From Clostridia bacterium UC5.1-2E3 (GTDB lineage: Bacteria > Bacillota > Clostridia > Lachnospirales > Lachnospiraceae), in NCBI GenBank assembly GCA_001304875.1, contig BBZO01000011.1:1-64000 (forward strand): a stretch of 64,000 bases of DNA, in the 5' to 3' direction. Each line of letters opens with the position of its first letter. The first letter of the stretch is position 1. The notes under the pieces were generated by a model, which saw only the letters and a program-made list of their open reading frames with translations, made no database searches and had not been told where the DNA came from. The position numbers were made by a program, and so were the translations under genes. This document shows, one piece after another, positions 39,276-49,306 of the stretch.

Positions 39276-39360
39276 GGGCAAATTGAGGGAAGTCCGGAGC
39301 CGTCGGCAGAATACACCATAAGCTCTGACGGTTCTCCCCCGCTTCCCTTGCTCTTGCCCC
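39276..39360 (-). terminator. Long imperfect hairpin, probable terminator of the DUF1847 gene
   Basis: Nested arms GGGCAA/TTGCCC, GGGAAG/CTTCCC and GAGCCGTC/GACGGTTCTC form an 85-base stem. On the minus strand it ends with CCCTTTTTC. It lies between convergent genes and may stop both. Confidence 0.6.
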
Positions 39361-39384
39361 CGCCCCGGTGTATTAAAGTAACGT

Positions 39385-40003
39385 CTACCCCAGCCGTTCC
39401 TTAAAGTACCCGTCCGCGCAGTAATCGCCCCGCAGGGATTGTGCGCCAGCACCCGGTCCTTGGCCACCAGAGTGGTCACGGGCGCGTCGGAATATCTGTA
39501 GAACAGAGAGTCGTGTCCCACGCACAGGCCGATGGCGACGTTGAACTCCGTTTTCTGTTCGTTCAGAAGCGAGGCCTGGCCAATGGGGTTGCACATGGCT
39601 TCAAACTGTCCGGGGTGAATCTTGCATTCTTCCGGAATGCCTGCGGCCTCCTTGGAGGTGCCGCCGGTTTTGCAGATGACGGAAACCACCTCGAAGCCCT
39701 GGCTTCGGAACAGGCCGGCCACGACGCGGGCTTCCTTATGTAAACCTTTGCAGAAGGCAATCCCGATTTTCCGGTAATTCATGTTTCTGCAAATTCTATG
39801 GTTTCCTTGAGTCTGGGCCACTGACAGTAGCCCTGGGCCTCGATGGAGGAACAGACGGTGTAGAAGCGGTGATTTTCTTCTTTTTCGTATTCGGCGTAGA
39901 TTTCGCGCATGTTTTCTTCATTTCGCATGGGACAGTTTTTGGGCAGATTTTCCTTGGTTTCAGCCGCGCAGGCGACGACGGTGCAGTTGGCGCAGGTATA
40001 CAT
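39385..40003 (-). CDS. DUF1847 protein (two frame breaks)
   Basis: The N-terminus is Cys-rich (Y-T-C-A-N-C-T-V-V-A-C) and continues N-C-P-M-R-N and E-G/A-Q-G-Y-C-Q-W-P-R. The second part reads I-G-I-A-F-C-K-G-L and L-C-V-G-H-D-S-L-F-Y. These features match the uncharacterised DUF1847 family, which may bind metal or an Fe-S cluster. Bases are missing near 39785 and at 39411 (A-I-Y-C-A-D-G-Y-F expected). The restored length is about 207 residues. It is transcribed away from spmA. Function unknown. Confidence 0.78.
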
Positions 40004-40118
40004 GCTGCAGGCCTCCTTTATATGGATTTTTGGTTTGATTCTATTGTACGCCCTGGTGCTGGATCCGTAAAGACCGGCATAGACTTTATAGATGGATATT
40101 AAATGGCGGCGGACGCGG

Positions 40119-40723
40119 ATGTTAAACGGACTGTGGGCGGGAATGATGATCGTGGGAATTTTGTGGGCGGCGGCTCACGGCAATATGGCGCAGGTGACCA
40201 ACGGGGCGCTGGATGCGGCGAAGGAGGCGGTGACGCTGGGAATCACCATGCTGGGCGTCATGTCCTTCTGGTCCGGGATTCTGGAGGTGGGCGAGAAGGC
40301 CGGGCTCATCACCCAGCTGGCGCGGCGGATGAAGGGGATTCTGCGTTTCCTGTTTCCGCGCATCCCGGAGAATCACCCGGCGCTGAGGCATATTGCTACC
40401 AACATGATCGCCAATGTGCTGGGCCTGGGATGGGCGGCCACCCCGGCGGGGCTTAAGGCCATGGAGGAGCTTAAAAACCTGGAGGAAGACCGCCGGGCGG
40501 CCGGGAAGAGCCGGATCCGGCGGGGCGCGGCCAACAATGAAATGTGCACGTTTCTCATTGTAAATATTTCTTCCCTGCAGCTGATCCCGATTAATATGAT
40601 CGCCTACCGCAGCCAGTACGGGAGCGTGAACCCCACGGCCATCGTGGGCCGGCGCTGGCGGCGACGGCGGTGAGTACGCTGGCGGGGGTGGTGTTTTGTA
40701 AAGTGATGGATGGGAAGAGGTGA
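40119..40723 (+). CDS. spmA: Spore maturation protein A (one frame break)
   Basis: A membrane protein of about 202 residues from M-L-N-G-L-W-A-G-M-M, with G-I-T-M-L-G-V-M-S-F-W-S-G, N-M-I-A-N-V-L-G-L-G-W-A-A-T-P and N-N-E-M-C-T-F-L-I-V-N, all SpmA signatures of the nucleoside-recognition (Gate) family. SpmA and SpmB help dehydrate the spore core. ATG 40092 is also in frame, but 40119 matches the family start. A base is missing near 40652. Its usual partner spmB is 11.5 kb away (52199). Confidence 0.85.
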
Positions 40724-40732
40724 AAGAATCGG

Positions 40733-40809
40733 ATTTACCTCTAAGGTAAATTTTTGGATTGACTTAGAAAAAAATAGATGCTAATATGTTATTAACCTCA
40801 TAGGTAAAT
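40733..40809 (+). promoter_or_regulatory. higBA promoter with twin operators
   Basis: The palindrome ATTTACCTCTAAGGTAAAT (40733-40751) and a copy, ATTAACCTCATAGGTAAAT (40791-40809), flank a promoter with -35 TTGACT (40759-40764), a 17-base spacer and -10 TAATAT (40782-40787). The second site covers the expected start point, the classic layout for autorepression by the antitoxin. Confidence 0.75.
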
Positions 40810-40828
40810 CGAAAAGAGAGGTGGCATA

Positions 40829-41126
40829 TTGCAGATAGAGTACAAAAACAGCCGGATTAAAAAGGTGTGCACAGATGCCTATGAAGCTGAAAAAAAGCAC
40901 GGAAAAAGAGATGGCAGAGAAAATACATATGCGCATTGATCAGATATCGGCTGCATTGTCAGTTGAGATGATGATTCAGTACAGAATCGGGAGATGTCAC
41001 CCGCTAAAAGGAAATCGAAAAAATCAGTACGCCGTGGATCTGGTTCATCCATACAGACTTGTTTTTGAAAAAGTGGAAGATCAGATCCAGATTGTGAGTA
41101 TTACGGAGATTATTGATTATCACTGA
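40829..41126 (+). CDS. higB: HigB/RelE-type toxin (one frame break)
   Basis: A roughly 99-residue RelE-fold protein: I-E-Y-K-N-S-R-I-K-K-V-C at the start, R-C-H-P-L-K-G-N-R-K-N-Q-Y-A-V-D-L and P-Y-R-L-V-F in the core, I-T-E-I-I-D-Y-H at the end. HigB toxins cut mRNA on the ribosome. The start is a TTG at 40829 behind AGAGAGGTGG; an extra A near 40908 breaks the frame. The toxin precedes the antitoxin gene, the order typical of higBA. Confidence 0.85.
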
Positions 41127-41152
41127 TATGCAACTTTTAGGAGGCAGGTACA

Positions 41153-42204
41153 ATGGAGAGAAGTCACAGCATTATAGCGACTCCCCCAGGCGCGACGATC
41201 AGAGAACAGATCGTCGATCGAGGAATGAACCAGAAAGAGCTTGCTGCAAGGATGGGGATGTCGGAAAAGCATATTAGCAAATTGATTAATGGAGAAGTTC
41301 AGTTGACTATGGATACAGCGCGGAGGCTGGAAATGGTTCTGGGACTTCCTGCGCAGTTCTGGTGTAATCTGGAGACAATATATCGCGAGAAAATCGCTAT
41401 GGTTAATGAGGAAAATGCCATGGATGAGGACATCGAGATAGCCAAGAAGATGCCCTACAAGGAGATGGCCAGAAATGGATGGGTGGAAGACATCACAAAA
41501 TGGTCCGAGCGGGTGATTCGTTTAAGAAAATATTTTGAGGTTGCCCAGCTGGGATTTTACAGGGAAATCTGGTTCCGGGGATCGCCTGCAGGAAACTTTC
41601 AGAGACGGAAAAAAGCGACTATGCGATGCTTGCCTGGGCACAGAAGGCGAAAATAGAGGCGAGAAAGATATCGACAGAACCGATAGATATAGCGACACTG
41701 ACAGAAAAAGTGCCGCAGATAAGGAAAATGACAGTGACGGGCCCGGAGTATTTTTGCCCACGATTAAAGGAAGAACTTGCAGACTGCGGCGTCGCCATCG
41801 TTTTTCTTCCGCATATAGGCGGATCGTTTTTGCACGGGGCAACATTTTTAGATGGAAATAAAATTGTGGTCGGTCTGACGGTGCGGGGAAAAGATGCGGA
41901 CAGGTTCTGGTTCAGCCTGTTTCACGAACTGGCCCATATTATTTATGGCCATATAAGCAGCCCGGAAGGAACGATAGAGGATGAAGAAAAACAGGCGGAT
42001 GAATATGCAAAAAATACATTGATACCCGCGCAGCAATATCAGCAATTTGTTATGGAAGATGAATTTTCTAAAGCTGCAATTTTAGACTTCTCGAAGAAGA
42101 TAGAGATAGATGCAGGAATTGTAGTGGGGAGATTACAAAAAGAAGGATATATTCAATATAACTGGCACAATGATTTAAAAACAAAATATGTGCTGACAGC
42201 ATAG
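41153..42204 (+). CDS. higA: HigA-type antitoxin with ImmA/IrrE metallopeptidase domain (one frame break)
   Basis: The N-terminal HTH (Q-K-E-L-A-A-R-M-G-M-S-E-K-H-I-S-K-L-I-N-G) binds DNA. The C-terminal domain has F-H-E-L-A-H-I-I-Y-G-H, the HEXXH zinc-protease motif of ImmA/IrrE proteins. A base is missing near 41553 (Q-L-G-I-L-Q-G-N-L-V-P expected); about 351 residues in all, the long form of HigA. It should neutralise HigB and repress from the twin operators upstream. The peptidase domain may take part in toxin or antitoxin turnover, which is inference. Confidence 0.86.
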
Positions 42205-42240
42205 ATTACTTTTTAAAAAATTATAGAGAGGTACAGAACA

Positions 42241-42760
42241 ATGATAAGAAAAGCAACCCCCGACGACATCGACCAGATCGAGAAAATCTACGCGGCCATC
42301 CACGACGCCGAGGAAAACGGAACGCTGACCATCGGCTGGCTCCGCGGCGTCTACCCGGTACGGAAGACAGCTGTGGACGGAATCGCCCGCGGCGACATGT
42401 TCGTGGCGGAAGACGGCGGCGAGATTGTGGCCGCCGCCGTGATCAACCAGATCCAGCTGCCGGAGTATGCAAACTGCCGCTGGGTGAACGACGTGCCGGA
42501 CAGTGAAATTATGGTTCTCCACACGCTGGTTGTCGATCCGCGGATCCAGTCAGAGGGCCACGGAACGGCGTTTGTGAAATTCTATGAGCAGTATGCGCTT
42601 GACCACGGCTGCCGCTATCTGCGGATGGACACGCAGGAGAAAAATGCGGGAGCCCGCCGCTTTTTATAAGAAGCTGGGATTTTCTGAGCTCGGCATCACG
42701 ACCGGCGTATTTAATGGGATTCCGGACGTTCGTCTGGTCTGTCTTGAGAAGAAGCTTTAG
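42241..42760 (+). CDS. GNAT-family N-acetyltransferase (one frame break)
   Basis: It begins M-I-R-K-A-T-P-D-D-I-D-Q-I and has the acetyl-CoA loop V-V-D-P-R-I-Q-S-E-G-H-G-T. An extra T in the run near 42662 ends the frame early; restored, it continues F-Y-K-K-L-G-F-S-E-L-G to 42760, about 173 residues. The substrate is unknown. Its stop overlaps that of the convergent arsenate-reductase-like gene. Confidence 0.85.
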
Positions 42761-43113
42761 AGAAGTGCTTCCTCCCACTGGCTCTCCTTAAATCCCACCA
42801 GCACGAAATCATCCCCCACCAGCACCGGCCGCTTCACCAGCATTCCGTCGCTGGCCAGAAGTTCAAGCTGTTCGCCTTCGCTCATGTCTTTTAGGCGGTC
42901 TTTCAGATTCATCTCCTTGTAGAGAAGTCCGCTGGTGTTGAAAAACTTTTTGAGCGGCAGCCCGCTCTGCTTCTGCCAGGCTTCAAGCTCCGCCTTCGTC
43001 GGATTTTCTTCCTTTATATGGCGGTCGGTGAAATCGATCTGATGCGCCTCCAGCCATTTTTTCGCTTTCTGGCAGGTGCTGCATTTGGGATAGTTGACAA
43101 ATAATACTCCCAT
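42757..43113 (-). CDS. ArsC/Spx-family thioredoxin-fold protein
   Basis: A 118-residue protein with Y-P-K-C-S-T-C-Q-K-A-K-K-W-L, a CXXC redox centre, then F-F-N-T-S-G-L-L-Y and V-K-R-P-V-L-V-G. Proteins of this length and motif in Firmicutes are annotated as arsenate reductase-like or Spx-like; the lack of arsenic genes nearby argues against a dedicated arsenate reductase. The frame is intact. Confidence 0.85.
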   Translation of the reverse strand: MGVLFVNYPKCSTCQKAKKWLEAHQIDFTDRHIKEENPTKAELEAWQKQSGLPLKKFFNTSGLLYKEMNLKDRLKDMSEGEQLELLASDGMLVKRPVLVGDDFVLVGFKESQWEEALL

Positions 43114-43178
43114 GGCTTAAAAACCTCCTGCGTTCGATGATTTGATTCTAACACAGATTTTAACACACAAAATATCAG

Positions 43179-43207
43179 TTGACGAGGGAAAACAGGCGAT
43201 TTATAAT
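43179..43207 (+). promoter_or_regulatory. Promoter of the nickel-type ABC/lar operon
   Basis: -35 TTGACG (43179-43184), 17-base spacer, -10 TATAAT (43202-43207). It lies 232 bases upstream of the first gene, leaving a long leader. Confidence 0.75.
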
Positions 43208-43213
43208 TTATAT

Positions 43214-43359
43214 TAATGACCGGCATGAAGTCGGGGAGGCCGGACGGAACTCCGACCATACAGAAATTACAGAATAGTAAAAACAATTTAAAAAATACCA
43301 GAAAATCATACCAGGAAGGTATAGGCGCCAGAAGGGGCCTGCTTTTCTGGTATTTTTAT
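43214..43359 (+). promoter_or_regulatory. Structured leader with intrinsic terminator (possible attenuator or riboswitch, class unassigned)
   Basis: After the promoter, G/C-rich pairing elements (GTCGG/CCGAC with an inner CCGG) occupy 43216-43256. A hairpin, AATACCAGAAAA (43294-43305) with TTTTCTGGTATT (43343-43354) and a following T-rich run, forms an intrinsic terminator. The substrate-binding gene begins only at 43439. The layout fits premature termination relieved by a ligand or protein; I cannot match a known riboswitch consensus. No other gene is seen in 43114-43438. Confidence 0.55.
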
Positions 43360-43438
43360 TATGAAACGGTGCTACCAATTAAATCAAACGCTCCGAGAGG
43401 AAACGCACCCTTTTTAGTATTAGAAAGAGGGAAATATA

Positions 43439-45189
43439 ATGCATATGAAATTGAATCAATTAAAAAATTTGAAAAAATTAGAAAAACGAAAAAAACGATC
43501 AGGTATTCCGGCCGCAACCGCAGCTGTGGTTTTATCTGCAGTTCTTCTGACTGCCTGCCAGGGAACCGGAGGTACAGTGAGCTCCGGAAATACGATGAAC
43601 CCTGGAAATCCCCCGAACGCTGACGGCACCCCAAGCGCCGACGGTACCCCGGGCGCCGACAATACCCCAGGCGCCGGCTCTGCCCAGCCGCAGACCTCCC
43701 AGACAGGCGGGGATATCTCCTCGGTCATCGTCGTCATGTCCCCCGAATCCGAGCCGGAGGCCGGATTCGATCCGGCCTACGGTTGGGGCGCGGGCGAGCA
43801 TGTCCATGAACCGCTGATCCAGAGCACGCTGACCGTGACGAACAGCGATCTGACGATCGGCTATGATCTGGCCACCTCCGTGGAGAGCTCAGAGGATGGC
43901 CTCACCTGGACCGTCGCAATCCGCGACGACGTTTCCTTCACCGACGGCGAGCCGCTGACAGCGGAGGACGTGGCGTTCACCTACAACACGGTGAAGGCGG
44001 AGAGCTCCGTCAACGATTTCACCATGCTGGATTATGCGGAGGCGGCGGACGACGGCACGGTGGTATTTCATATGAACCGCCCCTACTCCATCTGGCCCTA
44101 CACCATGGCGCTTGTCGGCATCGTGCCGGAGCACGCCTACTCGCCGGATTACGGACAGCATCCCATCGGTTCCGGGCGCTATGAACTGGTGCAGTGGGAC
44201 CGCGGCCAGCAGGTGATTCTGGAGGCGAACCCGGATTACTACGGCGAACAGCCGGAGATGGACCGCGTCACGGTGCTGTTTATGGAGGAGGACGCGGCGT
44301 TTGCGGCGGCCATGGCCGGGCAGGCGGACGTGGCCTACACCTCGGCCTCCTACGGGGAGCAGGCGATTTCCGGGTACGGGCTTCTGTCCGTGGCCACCGT
44401 GGACAACCGGGGGTTCAATCTGCCGGCCGTCCCCTACGACGAGGAGAGACAGCTGGGAAATGATTTTACCTGTCATCCAGAGGTGCGCCGCGCCATCAGC
44501 ATGGCCATCAACCGGGAGCAGATGATCGAACATGTGTTAAATGGCTTCGGAACGCCGGCCTACAGCGTCTGCGACAAAATGCCCTGGTACAATGAGGACG
44601 CGCAGAGCCAGTGGGATTTAGAGGGCGCGAAGAAGCTTCTGGACGATAATGGATGGAAGACCGGTTCGGACGGAATCCGGGAAAAAGACGGCGTCCGCGC
44701 CGAGCTGAATATCCTCTATTCCGCGGGAGACTCCGTCCGCCAGGCACTGGCGGCGGAGACGGCCAACCAGCTTGAGGCTCTGGGGATTGAGACCAGCATC
44801 GAGGCGTCGGCTGGGATACCGCCTACGACCGGGCCCAGATGGAACCGCTCATATGGGGCTGGGGCGCGCATACGCCCATGGAGCTCTATAACATTTACCA
44901 CCGCGCGCCGGGCTCGGAGTACGCCCAGTATTCTCCCTACGGAAACGACGCGGTGGACGAGTACATGGACCAGGCCCTGGCTTCGCCCGATCTGGATGAG
45001 TCCTATGAGCTCTGGAAAATGGCCCAGCAGTATGTGATGGAGCAGGCCGACGTTCCGTGGGTCTGGCTGGTCAATGTGGATCACCTGTACTGGGTGCGGG
45101 ACGGCTTACACGTGGCGGAGCAGAAAATACATCCCCACGGTCACGGCTGGTCCATCGTGAACAATGTAGATCAATGGAAGTGGAATTAA
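43439..45189 (+). CDS. ABC transporter solute-binding lipoprotein, nickel/peptide family (one frame break)
   Basis: A signal peptide ends in a lipobox (L-T-A-C), followed by a linker of repeated G-T-P-x-A-D units. A SBP_bac_5 domain follows (L-T-W-T-V-A-I-R-D-D-V-S-F-T-D-G, then A-I-N-R-E-Q-M). The C-terminus contains H-P-H-G-H-G-W, a possible metal-binding patch. One base is missing near 44811. About 584 residues. The following permease and ATPase genes and the adjacent nickel-pincer genes point to nickel rather than peptide as cargo. Confidence 0.85.
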
Positions 45190-45192
45190 GAA

Positions 45193-46154
45193 ATGAAACA
45201 GTTTTTGAGAATGCTTGTCACCGTCATCGCCCTCAGCGCGGCCGCGTTTTCCTCGTGTCCGTGTCGCCGGTGGACCCGCTGTCCGCCAATGTGGGGCAGG
45301 TGGCCATGGGCTCCATGAGCCCGGAGCAGATAGAAAAACTAAAAACCTACTGGGGCGTGGGACAGCCGCCGCTTGAGCGGTTCCTGTGCTGGGCCGGAGA
45401 TTTTGTCCGCGGCGACATGGGCATTTCCCTGCTGTACCGCCGCCCGGTGGCGGAGGTCATGGCGGAGCGCCTGTTGGCCTCCCTGGGAATCATGTCCGCG
45501 GCCTGGGTGATTTCTGGGCTTCTGGGCCTGGCGCTGGGGATCGCCGCGGGGGCCAGGAAAGGGAGCGCAGTGGATCGGTTTGTCACCTCCTATTCTCTGG
45601 TGACGGCCAGCACGCCCGCCTTCTGGCTGGCGCTGGTGCTTCTCATGGTGTTCTCGGTCTGGCTTAGATGGTTTCCCGTGGGCTTTAGCGTTCCCGTCGG
45701 CGTGGAGGCGTCCCAGGTGACGGTCTGGGACCGCATGTACCACGGGATTCTCCCGGTGGCTGCGCTGACGCTGACCGGCGTCTCCAATGTGGCGCTCCAC
45801 ACCAGGGAGAAGATGGCGCAGGTCATGGAGAGCGACTACGTCCTTTTTGCCAGAGCCAGAGGCGAAAACCTCTGGTCCATCATAAGACGGCACGGGTTCA
45901 GAAATATTCTCATGCCGGCGATCACCATACAGTTTTCCTCGGTCAGCGAGATCCTGGGCGGGACGATTCTGGTGGAGCAGGTGTTTTCCTATCCCGGTCT
46001 GGGCCAGGCCGCCGTGCAGGCGGGGCTGGGCGGCGATGTGCCGCTTCTGATGGGGATTGTGGTGGCGAGCGGCGTAATCGTCTGCGCCGGGAATCTTCTG
46101 GCAAATGTCCTCTGCGGCCTGGTGGATCCGCGGATCCGAAGGGAGGGCCGGTGA
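45193..46154 (+). CDS. ABC transporter permease, NikB/DppB type (one frame break)
   Basis: About 321 residues with an N-terminal helix, the D-P-L-S-A-N segment, and the BPD inner-membrane domain ending in the E-A-A-like loop A-R-A-R-G-E-N-L. V-F-S-Y-P-G-L-G is a signature of this family. One T is missing near 45252 (A-F-F-L-V-S-V expected). It begins 3 bases after the binding-protein stop. It would form the membrane channel with the next gene. Confidence 0.87.
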
Positions 46155-46155
46155 G

Positions 46156-46976
46156 ATGGGATGGAACAGGAGAACCGGTACGCTGGGATTTATTATTGTA
46201 TCTGTTGTTATTTTATCAATAATTGTAATTGCAGGAATTATTTGCGCAGAAGAGGCAACGGCCGCGGATTTTGCGGTTAAGAATCAGCTGCCGTCGGCGG
46301 GGCATCTGTTCGGAACGGATTTATGGGGCGGGATATGTTTGTCCGCACGCTGGCGGGGCTGTCCATGAGTATCCGGCTGGGGCTTGTGACGGCGGCGTTC
46401 AGCGCCGTGGTGGCGCTGGCGGTGGGAGTGTCCTCGGCGCTTCTCGGGAAAACTGCCGACATGGTTCTGGGGGCGCTCATCGACCTGGTCATGGGGATTC
46501 CCCACATGCTTCTGCTGATTCTGATTTCATTCGCCTGCGGGCGGGGATTTCTGGGCGTCGTCGTGGGAATCTCGCTGACGCACTGGACATCGCTGGCGCG
46601 GCTCATACGGGCGGAAGTGATTGCGCTCCGGGAGAGCCCCTACATTCAGATTGCCGGGAAGCTGGGAGCTGGAAAATGGGAGATCGCGCGGGTGCACATG
46701 CTGCCGCATCTGGTTCCCCAGTTTGTCACGGGGCTGATTCTTTTGTTTCCTCATGCGATTCTCCACGAGGCCAGTATCACGTTCCTGGGTTTCGGACTGA
46801 TGCCGGAGCAGGCGGCCATCGGCATTATTCTGTCGGAGAGCATGGGGCAGCTGGTTATGGGAAAATGGTGGCTGGCGCTGTTTCCGGGGCTCTGCCTTGT
46901 GGCAGTCGTCGTTATGTTCCAGAAGCTGGGACAGAGCGTGTGCGACGTGCTGGATCCGGGGCGGGTTCACCGGTAG
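46156..46976 (+). CDS. ABC transporter permease, NikC/DppC type (one frame break)
   Basis: The first hydrophobic helix is followed by H-L-F-G-T-D-L-W-G-R-D, the DppC/NikC hallmark visible after restoring a base near 46326. The rest is intact: five or so helices, the G-A-G-K-W-E-I coupling loop and F-L-G-F-G. About 274 residues. The start codon lies one base after the stop of the preceding permease. Confidence 0.87.
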
Positions 46977-46988
46977 AGGAGGCGGCAG

Positions 46989-47913
46989 ATGGAGAAAATG
47001 ATACTTACAGTGAAACATTTATCGGTCTCGTTCACGCAGTACGGACGGGGGCTGAGGCGGCGGGAAATCCAGGTGATTAAGGATTTAAGTCTTTCCGTGT
47101 CCGTCGGGGAGATCGTGGCGGTGGTGGGATCCAGCGGATCGGGAAAAAGTCTGCTGGCCCACGCGGTGATGGGGATTCTGCCCTACAACAGCCGCATGTC
47201 CGGCCAGATGGAGTTTGACGGGCGGATGCTGGACGAGAAGGAGAAGGCGCGGCTTCGGGGAAAGGAACTATTTCTGGTGCCGCAGAGTGTCGCCTACTTA
47301 GACCCGCTGATGAAGGTGGGGGAGCAGGTGACCGGGGGAGATAAAAGTCCCGCGGCGCGGGAGCGATGCAGGGACGTGCTTTCCAGGTACGGGCTGGGGA
47401 CAGAGACCGCCGGGATGTACCCGTACCAGCTGTCCGGCGGGATGGCCAGGCGGGTGCTGATTTCCACCGCGGTGATGGGGACGCCGAGGCTGGTGATCGC
47501 CGACGAGCCGACGCCCGGCGTGCCCACGGAGACGGCGCTGCGGGTGCTGGGACATTTCCGGGAGATCGCGGAGCAGGGAGCGGGGGTGCTTCTCATCACT
47601 CACGACCTGGAGCTGGCCGTGAAGACAGCCGACCGGATTGTGGTGTTCTACGGCGGGATGGCCGTGGAGGAGTGTCCGGCTGGAGATTTCGAGACGCCCG
47701 GGCGTCTGCGCCACCCTTACACGCGGGCGCTGTGCGACGCCATGCCGGAGCGGGCGTTCACCTGGATTCCCGGCACGCAGCCGGCGGTGATCCGGGAGGA
47801 GGCCGGCGGATGTCCCTTTGCCGGCCGGTGCCGGAACGGGAGGAAGCGCTCTGCGGCGGTGAGATTGCGTATGAGAAGAAAAACGGCGGTTCGTGCGGTG
47901 TGCACGGGCGTAA
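46989..47913 (+). CDS. ABC transporter ATPase, NikD/OppD type (two frame breaks)
   Basis: Walker A G-S-S-G-S-G-K-S, signature L-S-G-G-M-A-R-R, Walker B L-V-I-A-D-E-P-T, and the oligopeptide/nickel-type C-terminal G-G-C-P-F-A-G-R-C. Bases are missing near 47831 and near 47888; restored, the protein ends V-R-C-A-R-A at 47913 with about 309 residues. The Thr-Pro-Gly-Val sequence after Walker B departs from the usual S/T-A-L-D D-loop, which is odd. It pairs with the next ATPase. Confidence 0.85.
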
Positions 47914-47937
47914 ATACAGAGAAGGGAGGCGGGCCGC

Positions 47938-48540
47938 GTGGAGCTTCGGGCGGAAAATATCGGCTTTCGCTACGGCGCGAAGGGCCGGGAAATCTGGAGA
48001 AACTATAATATTTCCATAAAAAGCGGCGAGCGGCTGGGTCTCATGGCCCCCAGCGGCTATGGAAAGACGACGCTTTTAAAGCTGCTGGCGGGGTACGAGA
48101 GGCCGGATGAGGGGAGCGTTTTTCTGGACGGGAAGCCGCTCTCGGAGTACGGCGGCTATTGTCCGGTTCAGCTCATCTGGCAGCATCCGGAGGAGGCCCT
48201 GAATCCCCGTCTGAAAATGAAGCACGCCCTGAAGCAGGGCGGCGGCGTTTCCCCGCGGATCGCCGAAGGTCTCGGGATCCAGGATGAGTGGCTGGAACGC
48301 TACCCGTCGGAGCTTTCCGGTGGGGAGATGCAGCGCTTCTGCATTGCGCGGGCGCTGGGGGAACAGACGAAATTTTTGCTGGCGGACGAAATCACTTCCA
48401 TGCTGGACATGATCACGCAGAGCCAGATATGGAATTTTCTGATAGAGGAGACGGAGCGCAGGCAGATCGGGATGCTGGTGGTCAGCCACTCGAAGCCGCT
48501 GCTTGCGCGCATCTGCAGCCGGGTGATTCAGCCGGGCTGA
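47938..48540 (+). CDS. ABC transporter ATPase, NikE/OppF type (short)
   Basis: A 200-residue ATPase with Walker A A-P-S-G-Y-G-K-T-T, signature L-S-G-G-E-M-Q-R and Walker B F-L-L-A-D-E-I-T. It starts with GTG behind GGGAGGCG. It lacks the C-terminal oligopeptide-family extension, a length usual for NikE-like proteins. Together with the preceding ATPase it energises import. Confidence 0.87.
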   Translation: MELRAENIGFRYGAKGREIWRNYNISIKSGERLGLMAPSGYGKTTLLKLLAGYERPDEGSVFLDGKPLSEYGGYCPVQLIWQHPEEALNPRLKMKHALKQGGGVSPRIAEGLGIQDEWLERYPSELSGGEMQRFCIARALGEQTKFLLADEITSMLDMITQSQIWNFLIEETERRQIGMLVVSHSKPLLARICSRVIQPG

Positions 48541-48556
48541 CGGGAAGGAGGAGAAA

Positions 48557-49304
48557 ATGAACATCGAGGAACTGTTAAAACAGGTGAAAAGCGGCGCCCT
48601 GGACATTGAGGAGGCCGAGCGGCGGCTCAGGGATCTCCCCTATGAGGATTTAGGCTACGCTAAATTGGATCATCACAGGAAAATCCGCTCCGGGTTTCCG
48701 GAGACCGTGTTCTGCCAGGGGAAGCCGGACGAATACCTGGCGGAAATTTTTAAAAAGCTCTATGAGAGCAACGGCGAGGTTCTGGGGACGCGGGCCAGCG
48801 AACATCAGTATGAGCTGGTGCGGGAACTGATACCGGAGATTATTTACGACCCGGTAGCGCGGATTCTCAAGCTGAGCCGGCGGACAAGGAGCAGAGACGG
48901 AAGGGCCTGGTGGCAGTCTGCACCGGCGGCACGGCGGACATTCCCGTGGCTGAGGAGGCCGCGCAGACCGCGGAATTTTTCGGCTGCCGGGTGGAGCGGG
49001 TCTACGACGTGGGCGTGGCCGGGATTCACCGGCTGCTCGGTCAGAGAGAGAAATTTATCCACGCCAGCTGCGTCGTCGCGGTGGCGGGGATGGAAGGGGC
49101 GCTGGGCACGGTCATCGGCGGCCTGGTGGAAATCCGGTGATTGCCGTTCCCACCTCCGTGGGCTACGGGGCCAGCTTTCACGGGCTCTCGGCGCTCCTTA
49201 CCATGGTCAACTCCTGTTCCAACGGGGTCTCCGTGGTGAATATAGACAATGGCTACGGGGCCGGCTATCTGGCGGCCCAGATTAACAGATTGGCGGTGAA
49301 ATAA
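48557..49304 (+). CDS. larB: Nickel-pincer cofactor biosynthesis protein LarB (two frame breaks)
   Basis: The protein is related to AIR carboxylase PurE. N-terminal helices are followed by [23 protein letters not shown] and V-P-T-S-V-G-Y-G-A. LarB carboxylates and hydrolyses nicotinic acid adenine dinucleotide in the first step to nickel-pincer nucleotide. Bases are missing near 48870 (L-S-P-A-D-K expected) and near 49133 (V-E-N-P-V-I-A-V expected). Restored length about 250 residues. Confidence 0.9.
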
Positions 49305-49306
49305 TT

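Noticed and set aside
43214-43359. Assignment of the leader as a NiCo or Mn (yybP-ykoY) riboswitch
   Set aside because: Only a few G-rich letters agree; the consensus cores could not be matched by eye, so no class is claimed.
43216-43623. Possible small protein in the nickel operon leader (starting M-T-G-M-K-S-G)
   Set aside because: It crosses the terminator hairpin and the start of the lipoprotein gene in another frame, without a ribosome site.
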